Positions 15,895-23,972 of a stretch of DNA of 46,205 nt are shown one piece after another (positions within the stretch are counted from its first letter, which is position 1; the number at the start of each line of letters is the position of its first letter). A program made the position numbers and the translations under genes. The notes under the pieces were generated by a model. It was not told the DNA's origin, made no database searches, and saw nothing but the letters and a program-made list of their open reading frames with translations. The DNA is from Variovorax ginsengisoli (GTDB lineage Bacteria; Pseudomonadota; Gammaproteobacteria; Burkholderiales; Burkholderiaceae_C). The stretch is from contig NZ_JAUJZH010000044.1 in the NCBI RefSeq assembly GCF_030486595.1, positions 1-46,205 on the forward strand, in the 5' to 3' direction.

Positions 15895-16647
15895 TCAACG
15901 CAGCAATTCACGTCCCGCCATGTAGAGCCCCAGTAGCGCCAGGCCGATGAAGAAGCACCGCCTGAACACCGCCACCGAGATCCGCTGGCGCAGCCGCTGG
16001 CCCAGCGCCATGCCCGCCAGCGCCGGCACCAGCATCGCCAGCGAGGCGCCGGCCCCAGGCATCGAGTAGCCGCCCTGCCCTGCCAGCGCCAAGCCGAGCG
16101 CCAAGGTCGAACTGGTGAACGAGAGCCCCATCGCCTGGATCAGCGCGTCGCGCGGCAGCCGCAGCGCCTGCAGGTAGACCACCGCCGGCAGCACGAAGAC
16201 GCCGGTCAGCGCCGTGATGGCGCCGGTGAGCGCGCCGACCACCGGGCCGAGCCATGCCTCGTGCCGCGCGGGCAGGGCGAGCGAGCGCCCCAGCAGGCCC
16301 CAGGCCGCATAGCCGGCCAGCGCCAGCCCCAGCGCGAGCATCGCCCCCGAGCCGGCCGGGGCGCCGAAGCACCAGGCGCCCAGCAGCGTGCCGGCGACGA
16401 TGCCGAGCTGCATGCCGGCCAGGCGGCGCAGCATGACCATGACGCCGGACCAGGGCTGGAGCTGCCACAGGTTGGTCACGAGCGAGGGCGCGATCAGCAG
16501 CGCGGCGGCGGCAGCCGGCGGCATCCAGATGGCCAGCAGCGCCATCGACAAGGTCGGCAGCCCCAGGCCGATCACGCCCTTGACGAGGCCCGCCAGCACG
16601 AAGACAGCCGAGACCAGGGCCCAAAGGGAAAGATCGGAATCCAGCAT
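15895..16647 (-). CDS. TauE/SafE-family (TSUP) anion exporter
   Basis: 250 residues with about eight membrane segments and the TSUP signature near the N-terminus (VLAGLVKGVIGLGLPTLSMALLA) repeated in weaker form in the second half (VVGALTGAITALTGVFVLPAVVYLQAL). Family members move sulfite, sulfoacetate or other organosulfur or carboxylate anions across the inner membrane. It is divergent from a LysR gene at 16744 with a 96-nt shared region that includes a 21-bp palindrome. The substrate is not evident; a link to the TauD dioxygenase 10 kb away is speculative. Confidence 0.85.
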   Translation of the reverse strand: MLDSDLSLWALVSAVFVLAGLVKGVIGLGLPTLSMALLAIWMPPAAAAALLIAPSLVTNLWQLQPWSGVMVMLRRLAGMQLGIVAGTLLGAWCFGAPAGSGAMLALGLALAGYAAWGLLGRSLALPARHEAWLGPVVGALTGAITALTGVFVLPAVVYLQALRLPRDALIQAMGLSFTSSTLALGLALAGQGGYSMPGAGASLAMLVPALAGMALGQRLRQRISVAVFRRCFFIGLALLGLYMAGRELLR

Positions 16648-16701
16648 CGGGCCAGTGTCGCGGTCCGGGCGCGGCCTGCAAATGCGGAACTTTCACAGCC
16701 G

Positions 16702-16722
16702 GCCTCAGGCCCGGCCTGAGGC
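16702..16722. promoter_or_regulatory. Perfect 21-bp palindrome between tauE-like and LysR genes
   Basis: Arms GCCTCAGGCC (16702-16711) and GGCCTGAGGC (16713-16722) are exact reverse complements around one base. It ends 21 nt before the LysR start (16744) and 54 nt upstream of the TauE start (16647), where it could act as an operator for both, or form a cruciform or mRNA hairpin at the LysR ribosome-binding region. Confidence 0.5.
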
Positions 16723-16743
16723 TCGGCGTGCTACCTTGCCGGC

Positions 16744-17637
16744 ATGCGATTCGACCTCACCGACCTGCGGCTGTTCGAGCACATCGTCGAGACCGGCAGC
16801 ATCACCGGCGGCGCGGCCCGCACGCACATGACGCTGGCCTCCGCCAGCCAGCGCGTGCTCGGCATGGAGGCCGACCTCGGCACGCCGCTGTTGCTTCGCT
16901 CCCGCCTGGGCGCGCAGCCGACCGAGGCGGGGCGCACCCTGGCCCACCACGCCCGGCTGGTGCTGCAGCAGATGGAGCGCCTGCGCGGCGAGCTCGGCGA
17001 GTACGGCGGCGGCCTGCGCGGGCACGTGCGGCTGTCGTGCAACAGCTCGGCGATGACCGAGCACCTGCCCGAGGCGCTCGGCGCCTTCCTCGCGCAGCAT
17101 CCGCAGATCTCGGTCGACCTCGAGGAACAGGGCAGCAGCGACATCGTCGATGCGCTGCGCGCCGGGCTGTGCGACATCGGCATCGTCTCCGACGTGGTCG
17201 ACGTCGAAGGCCTGCAGCACTTCGTGTTCCGGCGCGACGACCTGGTGCTGGTGGTGCCGCGCGGTCATGCGCTGGCGCGGCGCCGGCGCGTCGTCCTGGC
17301 CGAGGTGGTCGACTGCCGCTTCGTCGGCCTGGCCGAAAGCAGCCCGCTGCAGGACCACGTGGCCCTGCACGCCCGCCGGCTCGGCAAGCGGCTGGCCTAC
17401 CGGGTGCGCGTGCGCAGCTTCGAGGCGGTCTGCCGCATGGTCGAGCAGGGCATCGGCGTGGGCATCGTGCCGAAGGCCGCGGCCGACCGCTCGCCTTCGC
17501 TGCCGCGCATCCGGGCCATCCCGATCACGGAGGCCTGGGCCGCCCGCCACCTGCTGGCCTGCGTGCGCGATGCCGACGCGCTGCCGCTGCCGGCGCGCCG
17601 CATGCTGCAGCACCTGCTGACGCCGGCGCCACAATAG
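16744..17637 (+). CDS. LysR-family transcriptional regulator (divergent to TauE-like exporter)
   Basis: 297 residues with the N-terminal HTH (LTDLRLFEHIVETGSITGGA, AQ.. helix TLASASQRVLGMEADLG) and the effector domain (GHVRLSCNSSAMTEHLPEAL opening, and MVEQGIGVGIVPKAAA near the end). In this subgroup the regulator is usually transcribed away from a TSUP permease, as here. It is followed by the M20 gene after only 6 nt, so the two are translationally close. The palindrome at 16702-16722 is a candidate binding site. Confidence 0.9.
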   Translation: MRFDLTDLRLFEHIVETGSITGGAARTHMTLASASQRVLGMEADLGTPLLLRSRLGAQPTEAGRTLAHHARLVLQQMERLRGELGEYGGGLRGHVRLSCNSSAMTEHLPEALGAFLAQHPQISVDLEEQGSSDIVDALRAGLCDIGIVSDVVDVEGLQHFVFRRDDLVLVVPRGHALARRRRVVLAEVVDCRFVGLAESSPLQDHVALHARRLGKRLAYRVRVRSFEAVCRMVEQGIGVGIVPKAAADRSPSLPRIRAIPITEAWAARHLLACVRDADALPLPARRMLQHLLTPAPQ

Positions 17638-17643
17638 CCGCGC

Positions 17644-18837
17644 ATGGCAAGCCCGCCCGCTCCCACCGACTCGATCGTCGCCCTGCTCCAGTCGCTGGTG
17701 CGCACGCCGAGCCGCGCCGGCACCGACGCGCCGGCGCCGGTGCTGCGCTGCATGGAAGACTGGCTCGGCAGCCGGGGGCTGGCCTGTCGCCGGCTGCAGG
17801 GTGCCGGCGGCGAGCCGCTGGGCCTCTATGCCGAGATCGCCGGGGCCCGGCCGGGCGGCCCCTGGACCGTGCTCGACGCCACGCTCGACACCGCGGGCTT
17901 CGGTGACGCCGCCAGCTGGACCTGGCCGCCGACCGATCCCCGCATCGAGGGCGGCTGGCTGCACGGCCGCGGCACCGCCGACTCCAAGGGCGGCGCGGCC
18001 CTGTTCGCGCACCTGCTGGCGGAATTCGGTGCTGCGCGCGAAGGCTTCGCCGGCCGGCTCGGCCTGCTGCTCGATCTCGACGAGCATTCCGGGCGCTTCG
18101 GGGGCGCCCGCGCCTTCTTCGATCATCCTCTGGGAGACGGGCCCGCGCCGAGGCCGGACGGCGTCATCGTCGGGTACCCAGGGATGGACAGGATCGTCAC
18201 CGGCGGCCGCGGCTTCCTGCGCGCCAGGCTGGTGGTGCGCGGCATCGCCGCCCACGCCGGCGCCACCCGCCGGCGCGGCCTGAACGCCATCACGCGGGCC
18301 ATGGCGCTGGCGCGCGCCCTCGAATCCGCGCCGCTGCCGCCGGCCGATCCGGCCTTCGGCCTCGCGCCCCGGCTCACCCTGACCGGCATCCAGGCCGGCG
18401 ACGGCGGCTACACCCAGGTGCCCGATCGCTGCGAATTGCGGATCGACCTGCGCCTGACGCCCGGCTTCACCGACGCGCGGGCGCGCGCGCTGGTGCGGGC
18501 CACGATCGAACGGCAGGACGCGGACCATGCCGGCGCGGCCGCCACCGCCATCGAGTGGTTCGCCGGCTGGCCCGCCTACCGCGTGGCCGATGCCGACCCG
18601 ATGGTCTCGGCGCTGCGCGAAGCGGGCCGCGCCGAGTTGGGCATCGACCTGCCCACCAGCGTGGCCGGACCGTCGAACATCGGGAACTACCTGCATGGCC
18701 TGGGCGTGCCCGCCCTGTGCGGCTTCGGCCTGCGCGGCGAGAACATCCACGCCACCGACGAGCGCATCGCGCTCGACAGCATCGGGCCCGTCTACCGGAT
18801 CTATCGCGCCGCGCTCAAGCGATTGCAGCGCGGCTGA
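17644..18837 (+). CDS. M20-family peptidase/deacylase with non-canonical metal ligands
   Basis: 397 residues with the M20 (ArgE/DapE/CPG2) fold: catalytic domain, inserted dimerisation domain (GIAAHAGATRRRG with conserved His204), and the closing GENIHATDER with His369. Asp113 in GRGTADSKGG and the general base Glu147 are kept. Three usual ligands are replaced: the His of HxD is Thr80 (TLDTAG), the second Glu of DEE is His148 (LDEHSG), and the later Glu is Tyr178 (VGYPGMD). So either it is a subfamily with a different metal site or it has lost hydrolase activity. It overlaps no other gene but follows the LysR stop by 6 nt and is convergent with the WXXGXW gene. Amide hydrolysis is the family role; the substrate is unknown. 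Confidence 0.85.
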   Translation: MASPPAPTDSIVALLQSLVRTPSRAGTDAPAPVLRCMEDWLGSRGLACRRLQGAGGEPLGLYAEIAGARPGGPWTVLDATLDTAGFGDAASWTWPPTDPRIEGGWLHGRGTADSKGGAALFAHLLAEFGAAREGFAGRLGLLLDLDEHSGRFGGARAFFDHPLGDGPAPRPDGVIVGYPGMDRIVTGGRGFLRARLVVRGIAAHAGATRRRGLNAITRAMALARALESAPLPPADPAFGLAPRLTLTGIQAGDGGYTQVPDRCELRIDLRLTPGFTDARARALVRATIERQDADHAGAAATAIEWFAGWPAYRVADADPMVSALREAGRAELGIDLPTSVAGPSNIGNYLHGLGVPALCGFGLRGENIHATDERIALDSIGPVYRIYRAALKRLQRG

Positions 18838-18846
18838 AGCCCCTGG

Positions 18847-19254
18847 CTAGCAGCGGCCCTTCTTGGCCTGGCCCGGGGGACAGTGGTAGCCGTCGTCGTC
18901 ATGGTCATGGCCGCGATCGTGCTTGCCGTGCTTCGGCGGCTTGCCGGGCTTCCACTGGTCATCGACCCAGCGCCAGCCGCCGCCCGCCTGGACCCAGCGG
19001 CCCGGCGCGTAGACGTAATCGGGCCGGTCGCGCTCCCAACGCCCCCCATGCCACACATAGTCGCGCTCGTTCCAGACCCAGCGGCCCGGAACCCAGACTT
19101 GGCCCGGACGCGGGCCGGGCATGACTTCGTAGCGCGGCGGCGGCGGTGCCACCTGCACCAGCCCGGGGACGTTGATGTTGATGTTGACCTGCGCGAACGC
19201 CGGCAGGGTGGTTGCGGCCGCGAGGGCTGCAAGGGCGAAGGTGGCAATGCGCAA
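18847..19254 (-). CDS. Secreted WXXGXW-repeat protein
   Basis: 135 residues with a signal peptide (TFALAALAAATTLPAFAQ), a proline-rich linker (VAPPPPRYEVMPG), then repeated aromatic units (WVPGRWVWNERDYVWHGGRW and YVYAPGRWVQAGGGWRW) matching the WXXGXW/YXXW repeat family, and a charged His/Asp/Lys tail ending in Cys. Function is unknown; such proteins are small envelope proteins, common in betaproteobacteria. I favour a TTG start at 19254 because GGAG lies 6 nt upstream and the signal peptide begins there; an ATG start at 19320 would add 22 residues without hydrophobic character. Confidence 0.8.
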   Translation of the reverse strand: MRIATFALAALAAATTLPAFAQVNININVPGLVQVAPPPPRYEVMPGPRPGQVWVPGRWVWNERDYVWHGGRWERDRPDYVYAPGRWVQAGGGWRWVDDQWKPGKPPKHGKHDRGHDHDDDGYHCPPGQAKKGRC

Positions 19255-19437
19255 AGGGAAGCTCCGTTCAATCGACTCGTGGCCGCCGATTCTAGGGACC
19301 TCGCCTGTATCGAAACGCAATGCACTTCGATGCCGGCCCGGTCAGGCCACGCCGGCGCCGAAGCTGAACACGCCGACCGCGGCCAGCCTCGCGACTTCAG
19401 CGCGCACCAGGTCGCGCACGACCGAGGGGGCGCAGGG

Positions 19438-20148
19438 CTACGATTCCGCGAGCGCGAAGTCGACCGCAGCCGCGGCGTGCAACGCCGTGCTGTCGAGCAG
19501 CGGCAGCGCGCTGTCCTCGTCCTTGACGAGCAGCGAGATCTCGGTGCATCCGAGTACGATGGCCTCGGCGCCGCGGGCCTGCAAAGCGGCGATCACGCGG
19601 CAGTAGCGCTCGCGCGAGGCGCCGTCGACGATGCCTACGCACAGTTCGTCGTAGATGATCCGGTGCACCTCGGCACGATCGTCGGCGGCCGGGACCAGCA
19701 CCTCCAGGCCATGCCGGTGCGCGAGCCGGTCCTTCATGAAACCCTGCTCCATCGTGAACGCGGTGCCGAGCAGGCCCACGCGGTGCACGCTCGCACGGGC
19801 CGCCGCGCGGCCGACCGGATCGGCGATATGGAGAAAGGGCAGCGGCGTCGCCGCCTCGATGCGATCGGCCAGCTTGTGCATGGTGTTGGTGCACAGCACG
19901 ATGCGGTCCGCCCCGCCGGCGTGGAGCCGGCGCGCGGCGTCTTCGAGGATCGCGCTGGCATCGTCCCATCGGCCCTCGTGCTGGGCCCGCTCGATCGGCC
20001 CGAAGTCGACGCTGTGCATCAGCAACTGCGCCGAGCGCAGCGGCCCCAGGCGCTCGCGCACCCGCTGGTTGACGAGGCGGTAGTACTCGGCGCTGGATTC
20101 CCAGCTCATGCCGCCGATGAGGCCGATGGTGCGCATGGTCGCCATCAT
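19438..20148 (-). CDS. Aspartate/glutamate racemase family protein
   Basis: 236 residues, normal for the family. Both catalytic cysteines are present: Cys86 in DRIVLCTNTMHK and Cys200 in AIVLGCTEISLL, with the N-terminal GLIGGMSWESSAEYY. It should racemise aspartate, glutamate or a related amino acid through a two-base mechanism without cofactor. ATG codons at 20148 and 20145 are both possible starts; a third at 20136 would give MRTIGLIGG. It begins 6 nt after the stop of the AAA ATPase gene on the same strand, so the two are probably co-transcribed. The TAG stop is followed in frame by a further 31 open codons with no recognised homology. Confidence 0.88.
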   Translation of the reverse strand: MMATMRTIGLIGGMSWESSAEYYRLVNQRVRERLGPLRSAQLLMHSVDFGPIERAQHEGRWDDASAILEDAARRLHAGGADRIVLCTNTMHKLADRIEAATPLPFLHIADPVGRAAARASVHRVGLLGTAFTMEQGFMKDRLAHRHGLEVLVPAADDRAEVHRIIYDELCVGIVDGASRERYCRVIAALQARGAEAIVLGCTEISLLVKDEDSALPLLDSTALHAAAAVDFALAES

Positions 20149-20154
20149 GACTCG

Positions 20155-21318
20155 CTACCCGAGCTTGGCCTCGAACGCCTGCTTCTCGCGCCAGATCTGC
20201 TGCACGAAGGGATCCGTCACGCCGTACAGGCCATGGCCCTTGCGCATGATCAGGTTCGCCGCGAGGAGCTCGTTGACCACGGGCTGCGTTTCCTCAACCC
20301 GCACCTCGCGTCCCACGGCCTTCGAATACGCGGCGGCGGCCTCGGCCGAGAACACGCCCCGGGCATCTCCATGGGTCGAGGCGATGCGCTCGAAGATGGC
20401 CGTGGCGAGTCCGCCGAGCTGCTCCACTTTCGCCAGTTCGATGTCGGCGGCGGTGGACCGGAGGGTTGCGGCGATCACCGGCAGGTAGGCATCCGGATCG
20501 CCGCCGGGCGGCAAGTGCCGGCGCAGCTGGCCCAGGGCCTTGATCATTTCTTCCGGGCGGTTTCCCAGGGTCTTGAAGCTCTGGTTGGCGATCGCCAGGG
20601 AAGGCAGTGCGCCCGCGCCTTCCCCGGCGAGCCGCTGCAGCAAGTGCTCGACGTAGTCGGTCTCCAGCACGGGATACGCCACTGACGTGGCGCCCGCGAA
20701 TGCCTGGTTGCGCCGCGCCGTCAACTCGTTGACCAGCGCGCGGTGCGAGCCCGTTCCGATGAACAGGAAGTGGCCGGGCGTGCCGGGGCGTGGATTGATG
20801 GCGTCGCGCGCCGCCTTCAGCGCCAGCAGCATCTGATTGCCCTCCTCGGAGGTGATCGCGTGCTGGACCTCGTCCACGATCAGGACGACATCCGTCTTCA
20901 CCTGGTCGACGACGTCCGTCAGTGCTCGCGCCAGCGTTGGCCCGCCCTGGACGCCGAGACTGTCGAGCTTGAAGCCGAATTTGAAGCTGAACGCGCCAAG
21001 GTCGACGCCGCTGACTCGCCTGAGCTTCTGCAGCACCGAGGACGCGGGCGTCTGCAGTTCAGCCAGCGTCCTCCGTATCGCTGCCTGGACCAGGACGGCC
21101 GGGCTGGTCTGGGTATCGGCCCAGAGATCGACGTAGATGACGAGGGCGCCGGCCTCTTCCAGCGCAGGGATCAGATCGTTCAGCAGGAACGTCGTCTTGC
21201 CCGTCCGGCGCAGGCCGGAAAGGAACAAGCCGGAACGCAGGCCCTCGTCCAGGACGCCGGGCCGCAACAGTTGCCCCGCCATCTGGACGGCCAGCGCAGG
21301 ACGCCGGAAGATCGCCAT
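20155..21318 (-). CDS. AAA ATPase (ATP-binding protein of unknown target)
   Basis: 387 residues. Walker A is GLRRTGKTT (residues 35-43) and Walker B is VVLIVDEVQ (about 145-153), followed by a sensor-like FIGTGSHRALVNEL and a C-terminal winged-helix-like part (VNELLAANLIMRKGHGLYG). It resembles the archaeal-type ATPase / ORC-like group of stand-alone P-loop proteins seen scattered in bacterial genomes, some linked to defence or mobile elements. It starts at 21318 behind an AT-rich 100-nt region with two CCGATAA repeats (21365-21377 region) that may hold its promoter. It is co-oriented and nearly contiguous with the racemase gene. No specific role can be read. Confidence 0.8.
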   Translation of the reverse strand: MAIFRRPALAVQMAGQLLRPGVLDEGLRSGLFLSGLRRTGKTTFLLNDLIPALEEAGALVIYVDLWADTQTSPAVLVQAAIRRTLAELQTPASSVLQKLRRVSGVDLGAFSFKFGFKLDSLGVQGGPTLARALTDVVDQVKTDVVLIVDEVQHAITSEEGNQMLLALKAARDAINPRPGTPGHFLFIGTGSHRALVNELTARRNQAFAGATSVAYPVLETDYVEHLLQRLAGEGAGALPSLAIANQSFKTLGNRPEEMIKALGQLRRHLPPGGDPDAYLPVIAATLRSTAADIELAKVEQLGGLATAIFERIASTHGDARGVFSAEAAAAYSKAVGREVRVEETQPVVNELLAANLIMRKGHGLYGVTDPFVQQIWREKQAFEAKLG

Positions 21319-21378
21319 GGGAATTATCCAGTTTTATTGAATCTGAATAATTATATCCATCCGATAATTTCCGATAAG

Positions 21379-21410
21379 AGGCCCCCTGCCGAGTTGGCGC
21401 AGGGGGGCCT
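21379..21410 (-). terminator. Terminator hairpin downstream of metQ
   Basis: AGGCCCCCTGC (21379-21389) pairs with GCAGGGGGGCCT (21399-21410) around a 9-nt loop, 17 nt past the metQ stop on the minus strand. Only a short U-poor tract follows, so it may be Rho-assisted or simply mark the 3' end. The rest of 21319-21426 is AT-rich and likely contains the promoter of the AAA ATPase gene. Confidence 0.65.
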
Positions 21411-21426
21411 GCGCGGCCTATCCGCC

Positions 21427-22254
21427 CTATTGCAGGAAGCCCGGCTTCGCGTACCCCGGGAACTTGCTGTCGACGACCGCGCGGAAGTCCTTCGAGTGAT
21501 AGGCCTCGACGATGTCCTTGGCCCACGGCGTGTCCTTGTCGGCACGCTTCACGGCGACCACGTTCAGATAGTGGTCGGGCGTCTTCTCGAGCACCACGGC
21601 TTCGGTCAGCTTCAGCCCAGAGGACATCGCGAAATTGCCGTTGATGATCGCGTACTCGGTGTCGCCCAGCGAGCGCGGCAGCTGGGCCGCCTCGAGCGGA
21701 ATGAACTTCAGCTTGCGCGGGTTCTCTGCGATGTCCTTCTCGGTGGCGCGCAGCGCGTCGATGCCCGGCTTCAGCGTGATCAGCTTGTTCTGCTCCAGCA
21801 GCACCAGCGCGCGCGCCAGGTTGCTCGGGTCGTTGGGGATCGTGAAGCGGTCGCCGTCCTTGACTTCGGCCAATGTCTTGCGCTTGGTCGAGTAGACGCC
21901 CAGCGGCGCGATCGGGCCCTGCACCAGCTCGACGATGTCGAGCTTCTGGTCGGCCGCGAACTTCTGCAGATAGACGCGGTGCTGGAAGAAGTTGGCATCG
22001 AGCGAGCCCTGCGCCAGGGCGAGATTCGGCTGCACGTAGTCGTTGAACTCGACCAGCTTGACCTTGTAGCCCTTCTTTTCGAGCAGGGGCACGATGCCGG
22101 CCTTGAGCTGGTCGACGTTGGAGCCGGCAGTGCCGCCGATCACCAGGTCCTTCTTGGCGGCGGCCTGGCCGTGGGCTTGGAGCGAAAGGCCGCCGAGCGA
22201 AAGGGCTAGCACCGAAAGAGCGAGGACGGAACGGCGGACGAGAGATGTTTTCAT
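21427..22254 (-). CDS. metQ: Methionine-type ABC transporter substrate-binding protein (NlpA family)
   Basis: 275 residues with a signal peptide ending SLQAHGQA and then KKDLVIGGTAGSNVDQLKAG, the NlpA/MetQ opening. It has the family core (PNLALAQGSLDANFFQHRVYL, IAPLGVYSTKRK, IPNDPSNLARALVLLEQNKLI). It would bind D/L-methionine or a related amino acid in the periplasm. No lipobox cysteine is visible, so it is probably a soluble protein rather than a lipoprotein as in E. coli. A GTG at 22266 is an alternative start. It is the last gene of metN-metI-metQ, 42 nt after metI. The binding of methionine itself is family inference. Confidence 0.87.
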   Translation of the reverse strand: MKTSLVRRSVLALSVLALSLGGLSLQAHGQAAAKKDLVIGGTAGSNVDQLKAGIVPLLEKKGYKVKLVEFNDYVQPNLALAQGSLDANFFQHRVYLQKFAADQKLDIVELVQGPIAPLGVYSTKRKTLAEVKDGDRFTIPNDPSNLARALVLLEQNKLITLKPGIDALRATEKDIAENPRKLKFIPLEAAQLPRSLGDTEYAIINGNFAMSSGLKLTEAVVLEKTPDHYLNVVAVKRADKDTPWAKDIVEAYHSKDFRAVVDSKFPGYAKPGFLQ

Positions 22255-22296
22255 GGGAACGGTCACGGTTGGAAATCGGAATCGGCTGCGCCAGGG

Positions 22297-22959
22297 TCAG
22301 CGTTTGTCCAGGCGACGGGCGGCGGTGTTGCCGACGAACTGGATGATCTGCACCAGCGCCACGAGCAGCGCCACGGTGAGCACCATCACGTCGGTCTGGA
22401 AGCGGTAGTAGCCGTAGCGGATCGCCAGGTCGCCGATGCCGCCGCCGCCCACCACGCCGGCGATCGCCGAGTAGGACAGGAAGCTCACGGCGAGCACGGT
22501 GAAGGCCAGCACCAGGCCCGAGCGGGCCTCGACGATCAGCACGCGCCAGATGATCTGCAGCTCGGAGGCACCCATCGCATGGGCGGCCTCGATGACGCCG
22601 CGCGGCACTTCGCGCAGGCACTGGTCGACCAGCCGCGCGAGGTAGGGGATGGCCGCCACCGACAACGGCACGGCGGCCGCCAGCGGCCCGATCGAGGTGC
22701 CCGCGATCACCCGCGTGAAGGGCACCAGCGCCACCAGCAGGATGATGAACGGGAAGGAACGCACCGTGTTCACGATCCAGTTGAGGATCAGGAAGGCGGG
22801 CTTGTTCTCGAGCGACTGTCCGGGGCCGAGCAGGAAGAGCAGCACGCCGAGCGGGCCGCCAATCAGGAGCGCGGCCGTGAGGCCGATGCCCAGCATCATG
22901 AAAGTCTGGGCGATGGCGATCCCGAGCTCGGGCAGGATGGCGGCGATGTTCTCAGGCAT
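22297..22959 (-). CDS. metI: Methionine-type ABC transporter permease
   Basis: 220 residues with five hydrophobic segments and the coupling-helix region GVIEAAHAMGASELQIIWRVL that contacts the ATPase; NTVRSFPFIILLVALVPFTR and AGVVGGGGIGDLAIRYGYYRF are strong MetI signatures. The start at 22959 overlaps the 3' end of metN by 8 nt, so translation is coupled. It forms the membrane channel of the importer with MetN and MetQ. Confidence 0.92.
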   Translation of the reverse strand: MPENIAAILPELGIAIAQTFMMLGIGLTAALLIGGPLGVLLFLLGPGQSLENKPAFLILNWIVNTVRSFPFIILLVALVPFTRVIAGTSIGPLAAAVPLSVAAIPYLARLVDQCLREVPRGVIEAAHAMGASELQIIWRVLIVEARSGLVLAFTVLAVSFLSYSAIAGVVGGGGIGDLAIRYGYYRFQTDVMVLTVALLVALVQIIQFVGNTAARRLDKR

Positions 22960-23830
22960 GGGCCAGCTCCTGCGTGCCTGCTTGCTGGCGTTGGGGGAAT
23001 GAAAGCGCCTGGGCGGCGAGCGCTTCGCGCGCGTCGCGCTCGCGCCGGCGCACCAGCGCGTCGATCTCGCGTCCGAGCGCGGTGGCGCGTTCGGCCGCCG
23101 GCGAATCGACCTCGAACTGCTCGACCAGGCGGCCCTGCTCGAGGATCGCAACCTGGCGGCACAGCACCTCGACCACCGACAGCTCGTGGGTGACGATGAC
23201 GATGGTCACGCCGAGTTTCAGGTTGATGTCGCGCAGCGTCTCGAGCAGCGCGCGCGTGGTCTCGCTGTCGAGCGCCGAGGTGGGCTCGTCGCACAACAGC
23301 ACCTGCGGCCGCGGCGCCAGCGCACGCGCGATCGCCACCCGCTGCTTCTGGCCGCCCGAGAGCTGGGCCGGGTAGCTGTGGATCTTCTCGCCCAGGCCGA
23401 CCAGTTCGAGGCACTCGCGCACGCGGGCCTCGATCTCGGCGCGCGAATGGCGGCCATGGATCTTCAGCGGGAAGGCGACGTTGTCGAAGACGGTCGCGTT
23501 CTGGATCAGGTTGAACTGCTGGAAGATCATGCCGATGTTCTGCCGCGTGTCGCGCAGTTCGCGGCGCGACAGGGTGGTCAGGTCGCGGCCGCCGACCAGC
23601 ACCTTGCCGGAATCGGGGCGTTCGAGCAGGTTGATCAGCCGCAGCAGGGTCGACTTGCCGGCGCCGCTCTTGCCGATCAGGCCGAAGACGTCGCCTTCAT
23701 GGATGTCGAGCGACAGCGATCGCACGGCATCGAAGACCGCGCCGTCGGGCAAGGTGAATGATTTCTGCACCGACTCGAGTCGGATCAGGGGGGGCCGGGG
23801 CTGGGCCTCGGCCGGGGAAGAGAAAGTCAT
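22952..23830 (-). CDS. metN: Methionine-type ABC transporter ATP-binding protein, lacking NIL domain
   Basis: 292 residues. Walker A GKSGAGKST, Q-loop MIFQQFNLI, signature LSGGQKQR, Walker B VLLCDEPTSALD and the switch His in VIVTHELSVVEVL are all present. E. coli MetN (about 343 residues) ends in a NIL/C2 domain that senses methionine and shuts off transport; here the chain stops about 50 residues after the ATPase core, in a charged helix (REIDALVRRRERDAREALAA), so that domain is missing. The ATG at 23830 opens a natural N-terminus before PLIRLESVQKSF; the frame is open further upstream without coding character. It is the first gene of the operon. Confidence 0.9.
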   Translation of the reverse strand: MTFSSPAEAQPRPPLIRLESVQKSFTLPDGAVFDAVRSLSLDIHEGDVFGLIGKSGAGKSTLLRLINLLERPDSGKVLVGGRDLTTLSRRELRDTRQNIGMIFQQFNLIQNATVFDNVAFPLKIHGRHSRAEIEARVRECLELVGLGEKIHSYPAQLSGGQKQRVAIARALAPRPQVLLCDEPTSALDSETTRALLETLRDINLKLGVTIVIVTHELSVVEVLCRQVAILEQGRLVEQFEVDSPAAERATALGREIDALVRRRERDAREALAAQALSFPQRQQAGTQELAHA

Positions 23831-23938
23831 GGACGGGATCGGCCGGCACGGCCTGCGTGGCAGGCGGATGCAGCGGCGCCGCAAAGTCCGCAAGTATCGC
23901 GGCTCGCGGCACCGAGGGGAACAACGCAATAGAAGGCT

Positions 23939-23961
23939 GCTTATATGCCCTGGGCATAAGC
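23939..23961. promoter_or_regulatory. Inverted repeat between metN and rep
   Basis: GCTTATATGCCC (23939-23950) faces GGGCATAAGC (23952-23961), an inverted repeat with a 2-nt insertion in the left arm. It lies 11 nt past the rep stop (on the minus strand) and 110 nt upstream of metN. It may be the rep terminator or an operator for metN. Apart from it, 23831-23972 shows no gene or riboswitch that I can recognise. Confidence 0.35.
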
Positions 23962-23972
23962 GCCCCGCGGGG

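Noticed and set aside
19342..19437. Open in-frame stretch of 31 codons after the racemase stop, suggesting stop-codon readthrough or a nonsense mutation
   Set aside because: The racemase already has the full family length and both catalytic cysteines, and the extension has no recognisable motif; an open run of this length is expected by chance at this GC content.
23831..23972. Search for a methionine-linked riboswitch (SAM class) upstream of metN
   Set aside because: No multi-helix conserved core could be seen in this short region; only one imperfect inverted repeat is present.
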